A DNA stretch of 64,000 nucleotides from an uncultured Clostridia bacterium (GCA_934675735.1 CAKURR010000013.1:1-64000), one strand, 5' to 3'; counted from the first letter of the stretch, positions 32,559 to 41,121 are shown. Numbers and translations: made by a program. Notes: generated by a model from the letters alone, not told the origin.

Positions 32559-32655
32559 CTCCTTCCGGTCAGAATCCGGAGCGTACTGGTGTCAAGCCCT
32601 CGACATGCCTGTCGGCCAAGCCGACTTGTGTATGATAACACAGTTATCCTTTTGA
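32440..32655 (+). CDS. Candidate small hydrophobic peptide (toxin-like)
   Basis: A 71-codon frame with one clear membrane segment (ILMDVISVCLIVIVAVSLAL), downstream of a good promoter. No ribosome site precedes any of its start codons. Its size and hydrophobic helix recall type I toxins, and a transcript from the facing promoter would be fully antisense. It could be a real toxin-antitoxin pair or chance. Confidence 0.22.
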   Translation: MMTSTSPCSFVSVDFSILMDVISVCLIVIVAVSLALMALTSFRSESGAYWCQALDMPVGQADLCMITQLSF

Positions 32656-32660
32656 CGCAA
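32632..32660 (-). promoter_or_regulatory. Leftward promoter of the small two-way locus
   Basis: TTGCGT and TATCAT with a 17-base spacer, facing the promoter at 32361-32389. A GTCGGC-TTG-GCCGAC hairpin lies at the 5' end of its transcript. Confidence 0.55.
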
Positions 32661-32674
32661 GAATCCCGCAGCGC

Positions 32675-32716
32675 AAAAAATCCGTCCGCCGTTGACCTCG
32701 GCAGACGGATTTTTTT
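32675..32716. terminator. Two-way terminator between the small locus and the patatin gene
   Basis: Long stem AAAAAATCCGTCCGCCG/CGGCAGACGGATTTTTTT. T-runs on both strands let it end the rightward small transcript and the leftward patatin transcript. Confidence 0.85.
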
Positions 32717-32738
32717 GCGCAGAATTTATTTTTTCCGC

Positions 32739-33587
32739 TCAATGACAATCATTCAGAAACGCCCCGATTTTCTCGGCGTCCTTCATGCCCTTATCATACA
32801 TCATTTGCAGCTTTTCGTGGCTCTTGCTGAGCGTGGACAGGCCGCAGATATCGTCGGGTGCGACGATGAGCAGCTTGCCGAGCTTTTGATACTCTTTGGC
32901 GATATCCACGCCGTCGTTATACAGGCGGTAGCGGTCGAGCAGCCGCTCGGCGGCCTTCGGATAGGATTTGGCCAGCAGGCGCGCGGGCATGACGTCCTTC
33001 TTCTGTTCGCGCTTCTGGTCAACGGGGCGGGTGAGAATCAGCACGACCTTATCGCATCCATCCTCAAACGCCTTGAGCACGGGCACGGGGTCAGAGATGC
33101 CGCCGTCCAGACAGGGGATGTTTTCCACCATATACGGCTTGCAGAACACGGGCAGGGCGCACGAGCCCTTGAAGATATCGTAGTGGTCCTTCTTCAAGCA
33201 GCTCTTGCCGAAATAGACGGCCTGACCCGTGCGCGCGTCGCATGCGCCGACGTAGAACTCGGCGGGGTTTTTCGCCATCGTTTCATAATCAATCGGGTTT
33301 TCGCCGTCGCTGTTGGACAGGGTGCTGTACACATAATCCAAATCGACATAGTTGCGGGTCTTGAACCAGTTATCCAGACTGGCATACTCCTTGCGGAACA
33401 CATAATCCATATAGAAGGTATAGTTCCGCCCGCGCTGCTTCGCCAGATAAGAAGCCAGATTTGCGCTGCCCGCCGAGATACCGATACAGTAATCGAAATT
33501 CACATCGTGGTCGAGGCACCAGTCAAAAACGCCCGCGCCATAGATATCGCGGAAGCCTCCGCCCACGTCGATCACGCCAAGTTTCAT
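32739..33587 (-). CDS. Patatin-like phospholipase
   Basis: A 282-residue lipid acyl hydrolase. Oxyanion stretch DVGGGFRDIYGAGV at 7-20, catalytic Ser38 in GISAGS, and Asp161 in DGG complete the Ser-Asp dyad. Cytosolic, no signal peptide. It is the RssA/YjjU-type short patatin common in Bacillota, acting on phospholipids or other acyl esters. Own promoter, with a repeat in the 5' untranslated region; the next upstream gene is the oleate hydratase. Confidence 0.9.
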   Translation of the reverse strand: MKLGVIDVGGGFRDIYGAGVFDWCLDHDVNFDYCIGISAGSANLASYLAKQRGRNYTFYMDYVFRKEYASLDNWFKTRNYVDLDYVYSTLSNSDGENPIDYETMAKNPAEFYVGACDARTGQAVYFGKSCLKKDHYDIFKGSCALPVFCKPYMVENIPCLDGGISDPVPVLKAFEDGCDKVVLILTRPVDQKREQKKDVMPARLLAKSYPKAAERLLDRYRLYNDGVDIAKEYQKLGKLLIVAPDDICGLSTLSKSHEKLQMMYDKGMKDAEKIGAFLNDCH

Positions 33588-33630
33588 AAAAAAACCTCCC
33601 TTGGGGACTCTGTCTCCAAACCCCTGCCGA

Positions 33631-33703
33631 AGGGCTTTCGTTTTCTGCCGTTTGTTTCCGCCGCCGGCGGCAACAGCCGAAAACCTCTTCGGAAACCTTC
33701 GGC
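33631..33703. repeat. Repeat R2, copy in the patatin 5' region
   Basis: GGGCTTTCGTTTTCTGCCGT...CCGCCGGCGGCAAC...CCGAAAACCTCTT. Other copies are at about 7444-7520 (inside the prophage), 56107-56181 and 61491-61557 (reverse orientation). Core stem: CCGCC/GGCGG; outer arms: CGTTTTCTG versus CCGAAAACC. Confidence 0.8.
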
Positions 33704-33745
33704 CCCAAAAATTCGATGCGGTTTCAAGTTTTCAGATGATTTTAT

Positions 33746-33774
33746 ATTATATGCAAGAAGCGATGACTTGTCAA
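33746..33774 (-). promoter_or_regulatory. Promoter of the patatin gene
   Basis: TTGACA and TATAAT with a 17-base spacer. The transcript carries the R2 repeat in its leader. Confidence 0.85.
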
Positions 33775-33811
33775 AAAGCTTTTTTCGGGGTCAAACTGCT
33801 TCTTTCTTTAT

Positions 33812-33848
33812 TTACCCTTCCACCGTCCGCAGACGGTGGAAAGGTGAA
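33812..33848. repeat. Family B-like hairpin ACCCTTCCACCGTC/GACGGTGGAAAGGT
   Basis: A single stem with the CACCCTTCC/GGAAGGGTG ends typical of family B, between the patatin promoter and the oleate hydratase terminator. Confidence 0.6.
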
Positions 33849-33860
33849 AAGGTTAAGCAG

Positions 33861-33889
33861 CAAAAAGGCGCGGAGCCAAGCCCCGCGCC
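33861..33889 (-). terminator. Terminator of the oleate hydratase gene
   Basis: Minus-strand stem GGCGCGG/CCGCGCC followed by TTTTT, shortly after the stop. Confidence 0.8.
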
Positions 33890-33905
33890 AACGCGATTGC
33901 TCGCA

Positions 33906-35678
33906 TCAGATGGCATTGTATTCCTTGAGGAATTTCTCGATGTCCGTGCCCTGAATCTTCTTGAGCACTTCCTTGAGCGCAATCTTCTCGATGAACGGCA
34001 GTTCCATGTCGGTAATCTTCTTGCCGTCGCGCAGCTGCACGGTGGCGTTGATGAGGTCGCGCAGGTCATAGGTGCTGCCCCAAACCTCCGGCACGCCGCG
34101 GTCCACGTTCAGCAGGGTGTAAACCGCCTCCATGCCGGTGCGCATGGAATACTCGGTGGTGAAGATGGTGTCGCGGGCGGTCTCGGCGAACTGGCCGAGA
34201 AACGCGAAGTTCACAGCGCCCTTCGGCACGATATCCGGACGGTCGCCCTTGGCGCGCGGCATGAAGAACGCGTCGATATACGGCATCATGACCGGCACGG
34301 TGTTGGCGCTCTTCTCCGCCAGCTCCTCAATCTGGTCCTCCGGCACGCCGATGTGGTACAGCCACTCCATGCAGATTTCCTTGCCGGTGCAGTCGCGCAT
34401 GGGCTTCTTGACGTAGTCGCCCGGCTTGTCGGTGAACAGCGCGTAGACCCAGACGCACAGCTGGTTCTTCGGCTGGTCGTGGAACTGCTGCTGACGGTTG
34501 AGCGTCCAGCTCATCAGCCAGCTGGAATCCTTCACGGTGACAATGCCGCCGGTGACGGTGTGGCCGGTGAACGGGTCGCGCTTGCAAATCTTCCGGATGT
34601 ACGGCGGAATCTTGTCATCCAGCGTGGTGATGGTCGCGCTCTCCCAGTTGGTCTGCTCCGCGTCGTAGATGAACTTGTCCGGATGGCCGAAGCTCGCGTC
34701 CTGCGCGGCAATCTTCTTCCAGAGATCCCAGCCGTTGCCCGGCTTGAGCTCGGGGTCGAACTTGGCCGCCTCGTTCTGGCTGCCGATGGAGCTGTTCTCG
34801 ACGCAGCCGCCGTTGGTGATGAACAGCAGGTCGTTTTCGGTCAGGTTGATGGTCTCCTGCTGGCCGTCGCTCTCCACCACGATGCTTGAAGCCTGCTTGC
34901 GCTCGCCGTTGATGTCAAACTTCACATCCACGACCTTGGTGTTGTAGAAGAACTGCACGCCGTGGCTCTTGAGGTAGCTGGTCATCGGCAGGATGATGGA
35001 TTCATACTGATTATAGCGGGTGAAGCGCAGGGCCTTGAAGTCCGGCAGGCCGCCGATGTGATGGATGAAGCGCTTGATGTAGAGCTTCATCTCCAGCGCA
35101 CTGTGCCAGTTTTCGAAGGCGAACATCGTGCGCCAGTAGAGCCAGAAGTTGGAGGAGAACACCTCGTCGTCGAAGAAGTCGGTGATGCGCTTATCCTGAA
35201 GCTGCTCATCCGGCGTGAAGAACAGGTGCATGATTTCCATCGCGCCCTTGTCGCTGATGGCGAACTTGCCGTCGGTGTGCGCATCCTCGCCGCGGTTCAC
35301 GGTCGCGCGGCAGAGAGAGGAGTTCGGATCCTCCTTGTTCAGCCAGTAATACTCGTCCAGCACGCTCTGGCCCTCATGCTCCAGCGACGGAATGTCGTGC
35401 AGCAAATCCCACATGATCTCGAAATGGTTATCCATCTCGCGGCCGCCGCGCATCACATAGCCGACGTCCATCTTGCGGCCGTCGCACGCGCCGCCCGCCA
35501 CGGGGTCTTTTTCAAAGACGTGGATGTGCTCGCCCTTCATCTGGCCGTCGCGCACGAGGTAGCAGGCCGCGGTCAGCGCCGCAAGGCCGGAGCCGATGAT
35601 ATACGCGGACTTGCCGTCCACGCCTTCCGGCTTCTTGGGATGAGAGAACGCTTCATAGTTGCCGCTGCTGTAATACAT
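33906..35678 (-). CDS. ohyA: Oleate hydratase
   Basis: A 590-residue FAD protein of the myosin-cross-reactive-antigen family, which adds water to the cis double bond of oleate to give 10-hydroxystearate, a detoxification step in gut bacteria. FAD-binding IIGSGLAALTAACYL is at 27-41. RGGREM (77-82) carries the catalytic Glu, and RYNQYES (221-227) the active-site Tyr region. YGG/GGCVENS and WELVNQ-type FAD contacts are seen as NGGCVENSSIGSQ. Full length. Membrane-peripheral enzyme. Adjacent to a patatin phospholipase, suggesting a small lipid-handling pair, though each has its own promoter. Confidence 0.95.
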   Translation of the reverse strand: MYYSSGNYEAFSHPKKPEGVDGKSAYIIGSGLAALTAACYLVRDGQMKGEHIHVFEKDPVAGGACDGRKMDVGYVMRGGREMDNHFEIMWDLLHDIPSLEHEGQSVLDEYYWLNKEDPNSSLCRATVNRGEDAHTDGKFAISDKGAMEIMHLFFTPDEQLQDKRITDFFDDEVFSSNFWLYWRTMFAFENWHSALEMKLYIKRFIHHIGGLPDFKALRFTRYNQYESIILPMTSYLKSHGVQFFYNTKVVDVKFDINGERKQASSIVVESDGQQETINLTENDLLFITNGGCVENSSIGSQNEAAKFDPELKPGNGWDLWKKIAAQDASFGHPDKFIYDAEQTNWESATITTLDDKIPPYIRKICKRDPFTGHTVTGGIVTVKDSSWLMSWTLNRQQQFHDQPKNQLCVWVYALFTDKPGDYVKKPMRDCTGKEICMEWLYHIGVPEDQIEELAEKSANTVPVMMPYIDAFFMPRAKGDRPDIVPKGAVNFAFLGQFAETARDTIFTTEYSMRTGMEAVYTLLNVDRGVPEVWGSTYDLRDLINATVQLRDGKKITDMELPFIEKIALKEVLKKIQGTDIEKFLKEYNAI

Positions 35679-35888
35679 AACCGAAACCTCCTTATGATTC
35701 AGGCGATACCGTCGGGGGCTTCTGCCCTGCCGGCTTGCGTATCGCTCATTTCCTTTTGATGACGTTATTGTACCAGGGTCAAGCGGTTTTTAACACGGGC
35801 AGAAAAAAAGCTGTGTCCCGTTTTTCGACACAGCTTCGATTTTGGATGATTTTTGGACACTTCGGGGAAAGTGTGGGAGAAGGAATAC

Positions 35889-36031
35889 GTTGGGGCTCTG
35901 CCCCAAGCCCCGCCAGAAAACTGAGTTTTCCGGACTTTCCTCCTCCGCTTCGCGACATGCCGCGAAGCCATACGGAAGGTGAAGGGAACTCAGTTCCCTT
36001 CTGGGGTTTGGGGCAAAGCCCCAACGTAACC
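35889..36031. repeat. Repeat R3 block downstream of metI
   Basis: TTGGGGCTCTGCCCCAA and TTTGGGGCAAAGCCCCAAC hairpins flank AAAACTGAGTTTTCC and GGGAACTCAGTTCCC hairpins and a CGCGACATGCCGCG stem. It directly follows the metI stop and may end the operon. The rest of the gap to 35678 includes a TGTGTCCC...GACACA stem and the ohyA promoter area (a TACAAT box only). Confidence 0.75.
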
Positions 36032-36748
36032 TTACTTATGCACCTTTCTGAACAGGCCCCTGTTCGTCGTGCGGCGCGCCAGCGCGTTGCCCAAACTCTG
36101 CAAAATAAACACGACAATCAGCAGCACGACCACGCAGACGTTGACGATATCCTGATGGTTCTGGTTCTGGCCGTAGTTGATGGCGAAGCTGCCGATGCCG
36201 CCCGCGCCGACCGCGCCCGCCATCGTCGTCAGGCCGATGAGGCTGATGGCCGTGACCGTCGTCACGCGAATCAGTTCCGGCACGGCTTCATGCAGATACA
36301 CGCGGAAAATCAGCCCCAGCGTGCCCGAGCCCATGCTGCGCGCGGCCTCGACCTTGCCCTCGTTCACGCCCGTCAGCGCAACCTCGACCTGACGCGTGTA
36401 AAACGGCACCGTGCCGAACACCAGCGGCAGAATCGCGCCCTTCACGCCGATGGCCGAGCCGACCACCGCGCGCGTCAGCGGAATCAGGAAAATCAGCAGG
36501 ATGATGAACGGAATCGAGCGGAACACGTTGATGACGATATTCACAACCTGATAGACGATGAGGTTCTGGCGCACGCCGCCCTTGCGCGTAATCACCAGCA
36601 GCACGCCGAAAAACAATCCGACGACAAACGCGATGATGCCCGCCTTGGCGAACATCTCAAACGTCGCCGCGAAGCTGGTGAAGAAACGGTCGCGATAAGC
36701 GTACAGATTCGGCGCAATCTGCTCAATCAGCTGTTCAAATGCTTCCAT
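36032..36748 (-). CDS. metI: Methionine ABC transporter permease
   Basis: A 238-residue membrane permease with five helices. The EAA loop region includes EVALTGVNEGKVEAARSMGS and LPLVFGTVPFYTRQVE; AGAVGAGGIGSFAINYG is typical of MetI. Start is the ATG nine bases after GGAGG, overlapping the end of metN. Together with MetN and MetQ it imports methionine. Confidence 0.92.
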   Translation of the reverse strand: MEAFEQLIEQIAPNLYAYRDRFFTSFAATFEMFAKAGIIAFVVGLFFGVLLVITRKGGVRQNLIVYQVVNIVINVFRSIPFIILLIFLIPLTRAVVGSAIGVKGAILPLVFGTVPFYTRQVEVALTGVNEGKVEAARSMGSGTLGLIFRVYLHEAVPELIRVTTVTAISLIGLTTMAGAVGAGGIGSFAINYGQNQNHQDIVNVCVVVLLIVVFILQSLGNALARRTTNRGLFRKVHK

Positions 36749-37814
36749 CGGCGATAACCTCCGTATACACATGGTTTTCGTTCAGATAGTTCAGCGCGGC
36801 GGCAACCTGCTTTTCCTCGCCGCCGAGCAGGGCGATCATGCCGCCCAGCGGGTTATCCTCGATGACCTCGACGTTGGCCAGCACGATGTTGATATCCACG
36901 CCGAAATCGCGGGAGACTGTGGAAATCACGTGCTCGCCGACGCATTCCTTGTGGAAGGTCAGGCGCACGAGCTTCTGGTTCGCGGCGGGGCGCACGAGCG
37001 TGCTCCCCTCTTCCATCAGCTTATCCACCTTGCTCAGCGCAGAGGCGGAAGAGACGAACTTGCGCGTAATCGCCGCGCGCGGATGCGCGAAGATATCATA
37101 CACGTCGCCCTCTTCGACGACGCGGCCGTTTTCCATCACCGCCACGCGCTGACAGATGGATTTGATGACCGCCATCTCGTGCGTGATGAGCACGACGGTC
37201 AGGCCGAGCTTGCGGTTCAGATCGCGGAGCAGGTTCAAAATGGCTTCCGTCGCATCCGGATCAAGGGCGCTGGTCGCCTCGTCGGAGAGCAGCACCTGCG
37301 GCTTGTTGGCCAGCGCGCGGGCAATCGCGACGCGCTGCTTCTGGCCGCCGGAAAGCTGGGAGGGATAGACGTCCGCCTTGTCGCGCAGATCGACCAGATC
37401 CAGCAGTTCAAACACGCGCGCCTCAATATCGGCCTTCTTCATGCCCGTATAGCGCAGCGGATAGGCGATGTTTTCAAACACGGTCGAGCGATCCAGCAGG
37501 TTGAAATGCTGGAAAATCATGCCGATGCCGCGGCGCATCGCGCCGAGCTTCTTTTCGGTCATCTTGCGGCCCTGCGCGTCGTAGGCTTTGCCGTCTTTGA
37601 GCGTAATCACGCCGGAGCCGCCGACGCTCAGCGTGCCGCTGTCCGGCGTTTCCAGCAGGTTCAGGCAGCGCACCAGCGTCGATTTGCCCGCGCCGGAATA
37701 GCCGATGACGCCGTAAATCATGCCGTCGTCGATATTCAGCGTCACGTTATCCAGCGCGGTCACGTCGCCGCTCTTGAGGTGGAACACCTTGTTCATGTTC
37801 GCGATTTGAATCAT
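36735..37814 (-). CDS. metN: Methionine ABC transporter ATPase
   Basis: A 359-residue ATPase. Walker A GYSGAGKST near 38-46, signature LSGGQKQR, Walker B VLLSDEATSALD, H-loop ITHEM. The C-terminal NIL domain (about 265-359) binds methionine and mediates feedback inhibition in this family. The metN end overlaps metI by a few codons. Preceded by an intergenic hairpin after metQ. Confidence 0.95.
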   Translation of the reverse strand: MIQIANMNKVFHLKSGDVTALDNVTLNIDDGMIYGVIGYSGAGKSTLVRCLNLLETPDSGTLSVGGSGVITLKDGKAYDAQGRKMTEKKLGAMRRGIGMIFQHFNLLDRSTVFENIAYPLRYTGMKKADIEARVFELLDLVDLRDKADVYPSQLSGGQKQRVAIARALANKPQVLLSDEATSALDPDATEAILNLLRDLNRKLGLTVVLITHEMAVIKSICQRVAVMENGRVVEEGDVYDIFAHPRAAITRKFVSSASALSKVDKLMEEGSTLVRPAANQKLVRLTFHKECVGEHVISTVSRDFGVDINIVLANVEVIEDNPLGGMIALLGGEEKQVAAALNYLNENHVYTEVIADGSI

Positions 37815-37850
37815 GGGGATACCTCGCTTCTTCTGTTATAGACAGGAAAA

Positions 37851-37881
37851 GCCGGTACGGCCTTTTTCGGGCCATACCGGT
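37851..37881 (-). terminator. Attenuating hairpin between metQ and metN
   Basis: Minus-strand stem CCGGTATGGCC/GGCCGTACCGG followed by CTTTT. It likely lets more metQ than metN-metI message accumulate. Confidence 0.75.
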
Positions 37882-37899
37882 TGAAAAGAGCCTGTTTGC

Positions 37900-38820
37900 T
37901 TACTTCGCGCCCGCGGCTTCCTTGATGGCGTCAACGGAATCATACTTCTCGGAGTAGATGCACAGCGGCGCAATCAGCGTGTCGCCGATGACAGTCAGGT
38001 CATAGCCGTTCGCGGAACAGTCCTTGGCGAGATAGGCCTTGTGCTGGAAGGCGTTCAGGTCGATATCGCCGCTGCTCAGCGCTTCGTTCGGCAGGTTGTA
38101 GGCGTCAAACTCCACCAGGTCGATGTAGATGTTCGCGCCCTCGTCGTCAAGCACCTTCTGGGTGGCAATCCACTGCTCGTTATTGCTCACGCCGCCGCAC
38201 ACGCCGACCTTGACGACGGTTTTGCCATCCTTGGAGGACTTGTAGCCGGAGATTTCGGCGACGTTGTCCTCGGTGACGGAGAACGCGGCGTCCGCGTCAT
38301 ACGCGAAGGCCGGATAGAACGTCTCGTGATAGTTCACCAGCAGGAACTCGGCGACCAGCTGGGTCTGATAGGCTTCGACAACCTTCTTGTAAACCTCGTT
38401 ATCCTTGTCCGCAGTGCGGGCGACGATGACGTTCACATACGGGTTCTCGCCGTTCTCGTCCTGCTTCTCGATGAGCAGCGCGTCGCGGGAAGGAATCAGG
38501 CCGTAGGGCACGGCATACGTGCCGTTGATGGTGGAAGCGGCGAAGTCGCCCAGCGTGGAGGGCAGCGTGTTGGCCGCAACCGGCGTCACCTCGACATTGT
38601 AGAGATACTTGGTGATATCCTTGATTTCCGGCGTGTAGCCCGCTGCCGGATCCACCTCGATGAAGCCCGCCGCCTCCAGCAGCTTGATGCCGCGGGAGAG
38701 GTTCGTGCCGTCATCCGGCACGCCGAGCTGAAGCGGCGCGGCCGCCAGCGCTGCGGCAGAGGACAGGGTGAGCGCGGCCGTCGCGGCCAGAGTGACGATT
38801 TTCTTGGCAAAGCTGTTCAT
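37900..38820 (-). CDS. metQ: MetQ/NlpA-type methionine-binding protein, circularly permuted
   Basis: A 306-residue solute-binding protein starting behind AAAGGAGATTACCGCT. Signal peptide residues 1-27 end in an AxA site; no lipobox Cys. Residues 29-175 match the second half of normal MetQ (LGVPDDGTNLSRG, ASTINGTYA, NPYVNVIVART). Residues 202-306 match the first half (VVKVGVCGG, LPNEALSSGDIDLNAFQH, and the end TLIAPLCIYSEKYDSVDAIK). A 26-residue linker joins the usual C-terminus to the usual N-terminus. All parts are present in one frame, so this is a permutation and not a loss. It is the first gene of metQ-metN-metI. Confidence 0.9.
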   Translation of the reverse strand: MNSFAKKIVTLAATAALTLSSAAALAAAPLQLGVPDDGTNLSRGIKLLEAAGFIEVDPAAGYTPEIKDITKYLYNVEVTPVAANTLPSTLGDFAASTINGTYAVPYGLIPSRDALLIEKQDENGENPYVNVIVARTADKDNEVYKKVVEAYQTQLVAEFLLVNYHETFYPAFAYDADAAFSVTEDNVAEISGYKSSKDGKTVVKVGVCGGVSNNEQWIATQKVLDDEGANIYIDLVEFDAYNLPNEALSSGDIDLNAFQHKAYLAKDCSANGYDLTVIGDTLIAPLCIYSEKYDSVDAIKEAAGAK

Positions 38821-38973
38821 AGCGGTAATCTCCTTTGATATGTGATGAAAATGTTGTTTAGTGGTGAGAAGCGGCGCTTTGTCACATTCGGTTGTTGCTC
38901 CCACCCGGGTGAAACAGCATGTTCAAATCCTCCCGTTTTGTTCTTGGCGAACGTTTTTTCTTTCGATGGATGT

Positions 38974-39002
38974 ATTATACGAGAGAACGCGGCAAAGGTC
39001 AA
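38974..39002 (-). promoter_or_regulatory. Promoter of metQ-metN-metI
   Basis: TTGACC and TATAAT, 17-base spacer. The leader of about 145 bases has a CACCCGGGTG palindrome. I looked for SAM-riboswitch and T-box landmarks and found none. Confidence 0.8.
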
Positions 39003-39078
39003 ATCCCCGTTTCCTACGGCCTGCCATAGGATGAAGCTATGGAAGCACGATGAATGGGGCGTGAATCGATAAAAAGGG

Positions 39079-39362
39079 GAGTACGTTGGAGCTTCGCTCC
39101 AAACCTCACCAAGAACCTGAGGTTCTTGGATTTCCCACTTTTACGGACGCGCATTCGTGGAACGGGCGCGTTTTTCGGAGAAAAAGGACAGCGCCCTGCG
39201 CGCCCCTACAATTTTTTCCAGTTCAAAAAAAGCATGCCTAAATTCCTTTAAGCATGCTCAAAAAACATTTATTCTCCTCGGCTCACAACGTGAGCCGATA
39301 TGGAGGGTGAAGGGAACTCAGTTCCCTTCCGGGGTTTGGGGCAGCGCCCCAACGTCCCCCCC
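39079..39362. repeat. R3-type repeat string between metQ and cysK
   Basis: Hairpins TTGGAGCTTCGCTCCAA, AAGAACCTGAGGTTCTT, GGGAACTCAGTTCCC and TTGGGGCAGCGCCCCAA in sequence, with a broken GGACGCGCA...GCGCGCCCC palindrome around 39143-39215 and AGCATGCCTAAATTCCTTTAAGCATGCT, a near-palindrome at about 39230-39257. No gene. The last hairpin sits just after the cysK stop and may end its transcript. Confidence 0.7.
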
Positions 39363-39372
39363 GTCTCCCCCG

Positions 39373-40305
39373 TTACTCCGCGAACAGCGGCGTGGAGAGA
39401 TAGCGGTCGCCCGTGTCCGGCAGAAGCACAACGATGTTCTTGCCCGCGTTCTCCGGCCGCTTCGCCAGCTGAATCGCCGCATAGACCGCCGCGCCGGAAG
39501 AAATGCCCACCAGCACGCCCTCGCTGCGGCCGATGGCGCGGCCCGTCGCAAACGCATCCTCGTTCTCCACGGCGATGATTTCGTCGTAAACCTTCGTGTT
39601 CAAAACATCTGGCACAAAGCCCGCGCCGATGCCCTGAATCTTGTGCGCGCCCGCAACGCCCTTGCTCAGCACCGGAGAGGTCGCCGGCTCAACCGCGACC
39701 ACCTTTACGTTCGGGTTCTGCTCCTTCAGGTACTCGCCCACGCCCGTGATGGTTCCGCCCGTGCCGACGCCCGCCACAAAGATATCCACAGCGCCGTCGG
39801 TATCCTCCCAGATTTCCGGGCCCGTGCTCGCCTTGTGCACAGCGGGGTTCGCGGGGTTCACAAACTGCCCCGGGATGAAGCTGTTCGGAATCTCCGCCGC
39901 CAGCTCGTTCGCCTTGGCAATCGCGCCCTTCATGCCCTTCGCGCCCTCGCTGAGCACCAGCTCCGCGCCGTAGGCCTTCATCAGCTGACGGCGCTCGACG
40001 CTCATCGTCTCCGGCATCACGATGATGATGCGGTAGCCGCGCGCCGCCGCGACGGACGCAAGGCCGATGCCCGTGTTACCCGAGGTCGGCTCAATAATCA
40101 CGCTGCCCGGCTTGAGCGCGCCCGTGGCCTCCGCATCGTCAATCATGCCCTTCGCAATGCGGTCTTTCACAGAACCGGCGGGGTTAAAATACTCCAGCTT
40201 GGCCAGAATGCGGGCGTTCAGGCCCTCTTTCTTCTCGATGTGGGTCAGCTCCAGCAGCGGGGTGCGGCCAATCAGCTGGTCGGCGCTCGTGTAAATCTTG
40301 CTCAT
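39373..40305 (-). CDS. cysK: Cysteine synthase A
   Basis: A 310-residue PLP enzyme making cysteine from O-acetylserine and sulfide. The PLP lysine is in PAGSVKDR near residue 47, the substrate loop TSGNTG near 74, and the phosphate loop GTGGTITG near 175; FVPDVLN and GISSGAA follow. Start is the ATG seven bases after GGGAGG. Transcribed away from an Rrf2 regulator gene, the layout seen for CymR-type control of cysteine genes. Confidence 0.95.
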   Translation of the reverse strand: MSKIYTSADQLIGRTPLLELTHIEKKEGLNARILAKLEYFNPAGSVKDRIAKGMIDDAEATGALKPGSVIIEPTSGNTGIGLASVAAARGYRIIIVMPETMSVERRQLMKAYGAELVLSEGAKGMKGAIAKANELAAEIPNSFIPGQFVNPANPAVHKASTGPEIWEDTDGAVDIFVAGVGTGGTITGVGEYLKEQNPNVKVVAVEPATSPVLSKGVAGAHKIQGIGAGFVPDVLNTKVYDEIIAVENEDAFATGRAIGRSEGVLVGISSGAAVYAAIQLAKRPENAGKNIVVLLPDTGDRYLSTPLFAE

Positions 40306-40516
40306 GGTCAATTCCTCCCGTTTATGTCTTATTATTTGATATGATGAAGATTTTTTCGGTCAACGCGCTCGGCGCTTCAACATCGTCCGCTCTGCGCGGC
40401 GCGGAATCCGCCGTATGCGCGGCGGCTGTGTTCGGCATGGCTCCTCATCATGGTAAAATCCCTCTTATCCGTTCGATACCCGACTGATTTAACCCATCTT
40501 TCCGGTCGGTAAATGG

Positions 40517-40545
40517 ATTATAGCGCGGCAGGCGGCTTCTGTCAA
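40517..40545 (-). promoter_or_regulatory. Promoter of cysK
   Basis: TTGACA and TATAAT with a 17-base spacer; leader of about 205 bases. ATTTACC...GGTTAAAT near the start site is a possible Rrf2 site. Confidence 0.8.
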
Positions 40546-40565
40546 GCGGTTTCGGCAGAATTTTC

Positions 40566-40595
40566 TTGAAATTTTCATTTACCCCATGGTATAAT
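40566..40595 (+). promoter_or_regulatory. Promoter of the Rrf2 gene
   Basis: TTGAAA and TATAAT, 18-base spacer, back to back with the cysK promoter. The dyad TTTACC...GGTAAT spans the -10 box and could be the repressor's own site. Confidence 0.7.
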
Positions 40596-40607
40596 AGGTA
40601 ATCAGGA

Positions 40608-40643
40608 TTCACCCTTCCGCCGCTCCCCTTCGCGGGAGAGGCA
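40608..40643 (-). repeat. Family B repeat in the Rrf2 leader
   Basis: On the minus strand CTCTCCC/GGGGAG hairpin, then CGGCGGAAGGGTGAATCC. Same ends as the copies in the prophage. Confidence 0.6.
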
Positions 40644-40680
40644 ATACCGTTATCGGGAGGGCGCGAAGGAGGCAATACCG

Positions 40681-41115
40681 ATGATGATTTCCACAAAGGG
40701 CCGTTACGCCCTGCGCATGCTGGTGGATATGGCCGAACACGAGCGTGGGAATAACCACGTGCCGCTCAAGGAAATCGCCGCGCGGCAGGAGATTTCCGAA
40801 AAATATCTGGAAAGCATCGTCAAGCTGCTCGTGCAGAACAACGTGCTCATCGGCGTGCGCGGCAAGGGCGGCGGCTATCGGCTCAACGGCACGCCCGACC
40901 AGTTCACCGTCCGCAAAATTCTGGAAATCACCGAAGGGCCGCTCGCGCCCGTCGCCTGTCTCTGCGAGCCGCACGAACCGTGCGCCCGCATGGCGAACTG
41001 CCGCACCTACCCGATGTGGCGGGGGCTGAGCAAGCTGATTTATGATTATCTGGAAAGCTATACCCTCGCCGATTTGATGAAAAACGACGACGCGGGGTTC
41101 GACTATATCATTTGA
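40681..41115 (+). CDS. Rrf2-family transcription regulator (CymR/IscR-like)
   Basis: A 144-residue winged-helix regulator. The start MMISTKGRYALRMLVDMAEH and the KYLESIVKLLVQNNVLIGVR and GKGGGYRLNG stretches are classic Rrf2. A Cys-rich segment, ACLCEPHEPCARMANC, could bind an iron-sulfur cluster or sense thiols. Divergent from cysK, so control of cysteine synthesis is the likely job. Start behind AAGGAGGCAATACCG. Confidence 0.9.
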   Translation: MMISTKGRYALRMLVDMAEHERGNNHVPLKEIAARQEISEKYLESIVKLLVQNNVLIGVRGKGGGYRLNGTPDQFTVRKILEITEGPLAPVACLCEPHEPCARMANCRTYPMWRGLSKLIYDYLESYTLADLMKNDDAGFDYII

Positions 41116-41121
41116 GCGGGA

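Noticed and set aside
38821..38973. SAM riboswitch or T-box in the metQ leader
   Set aside because: No kink-turn, specifier-loop or antiterminator landmarks were found; only a CACCCGGGTG palindrome.
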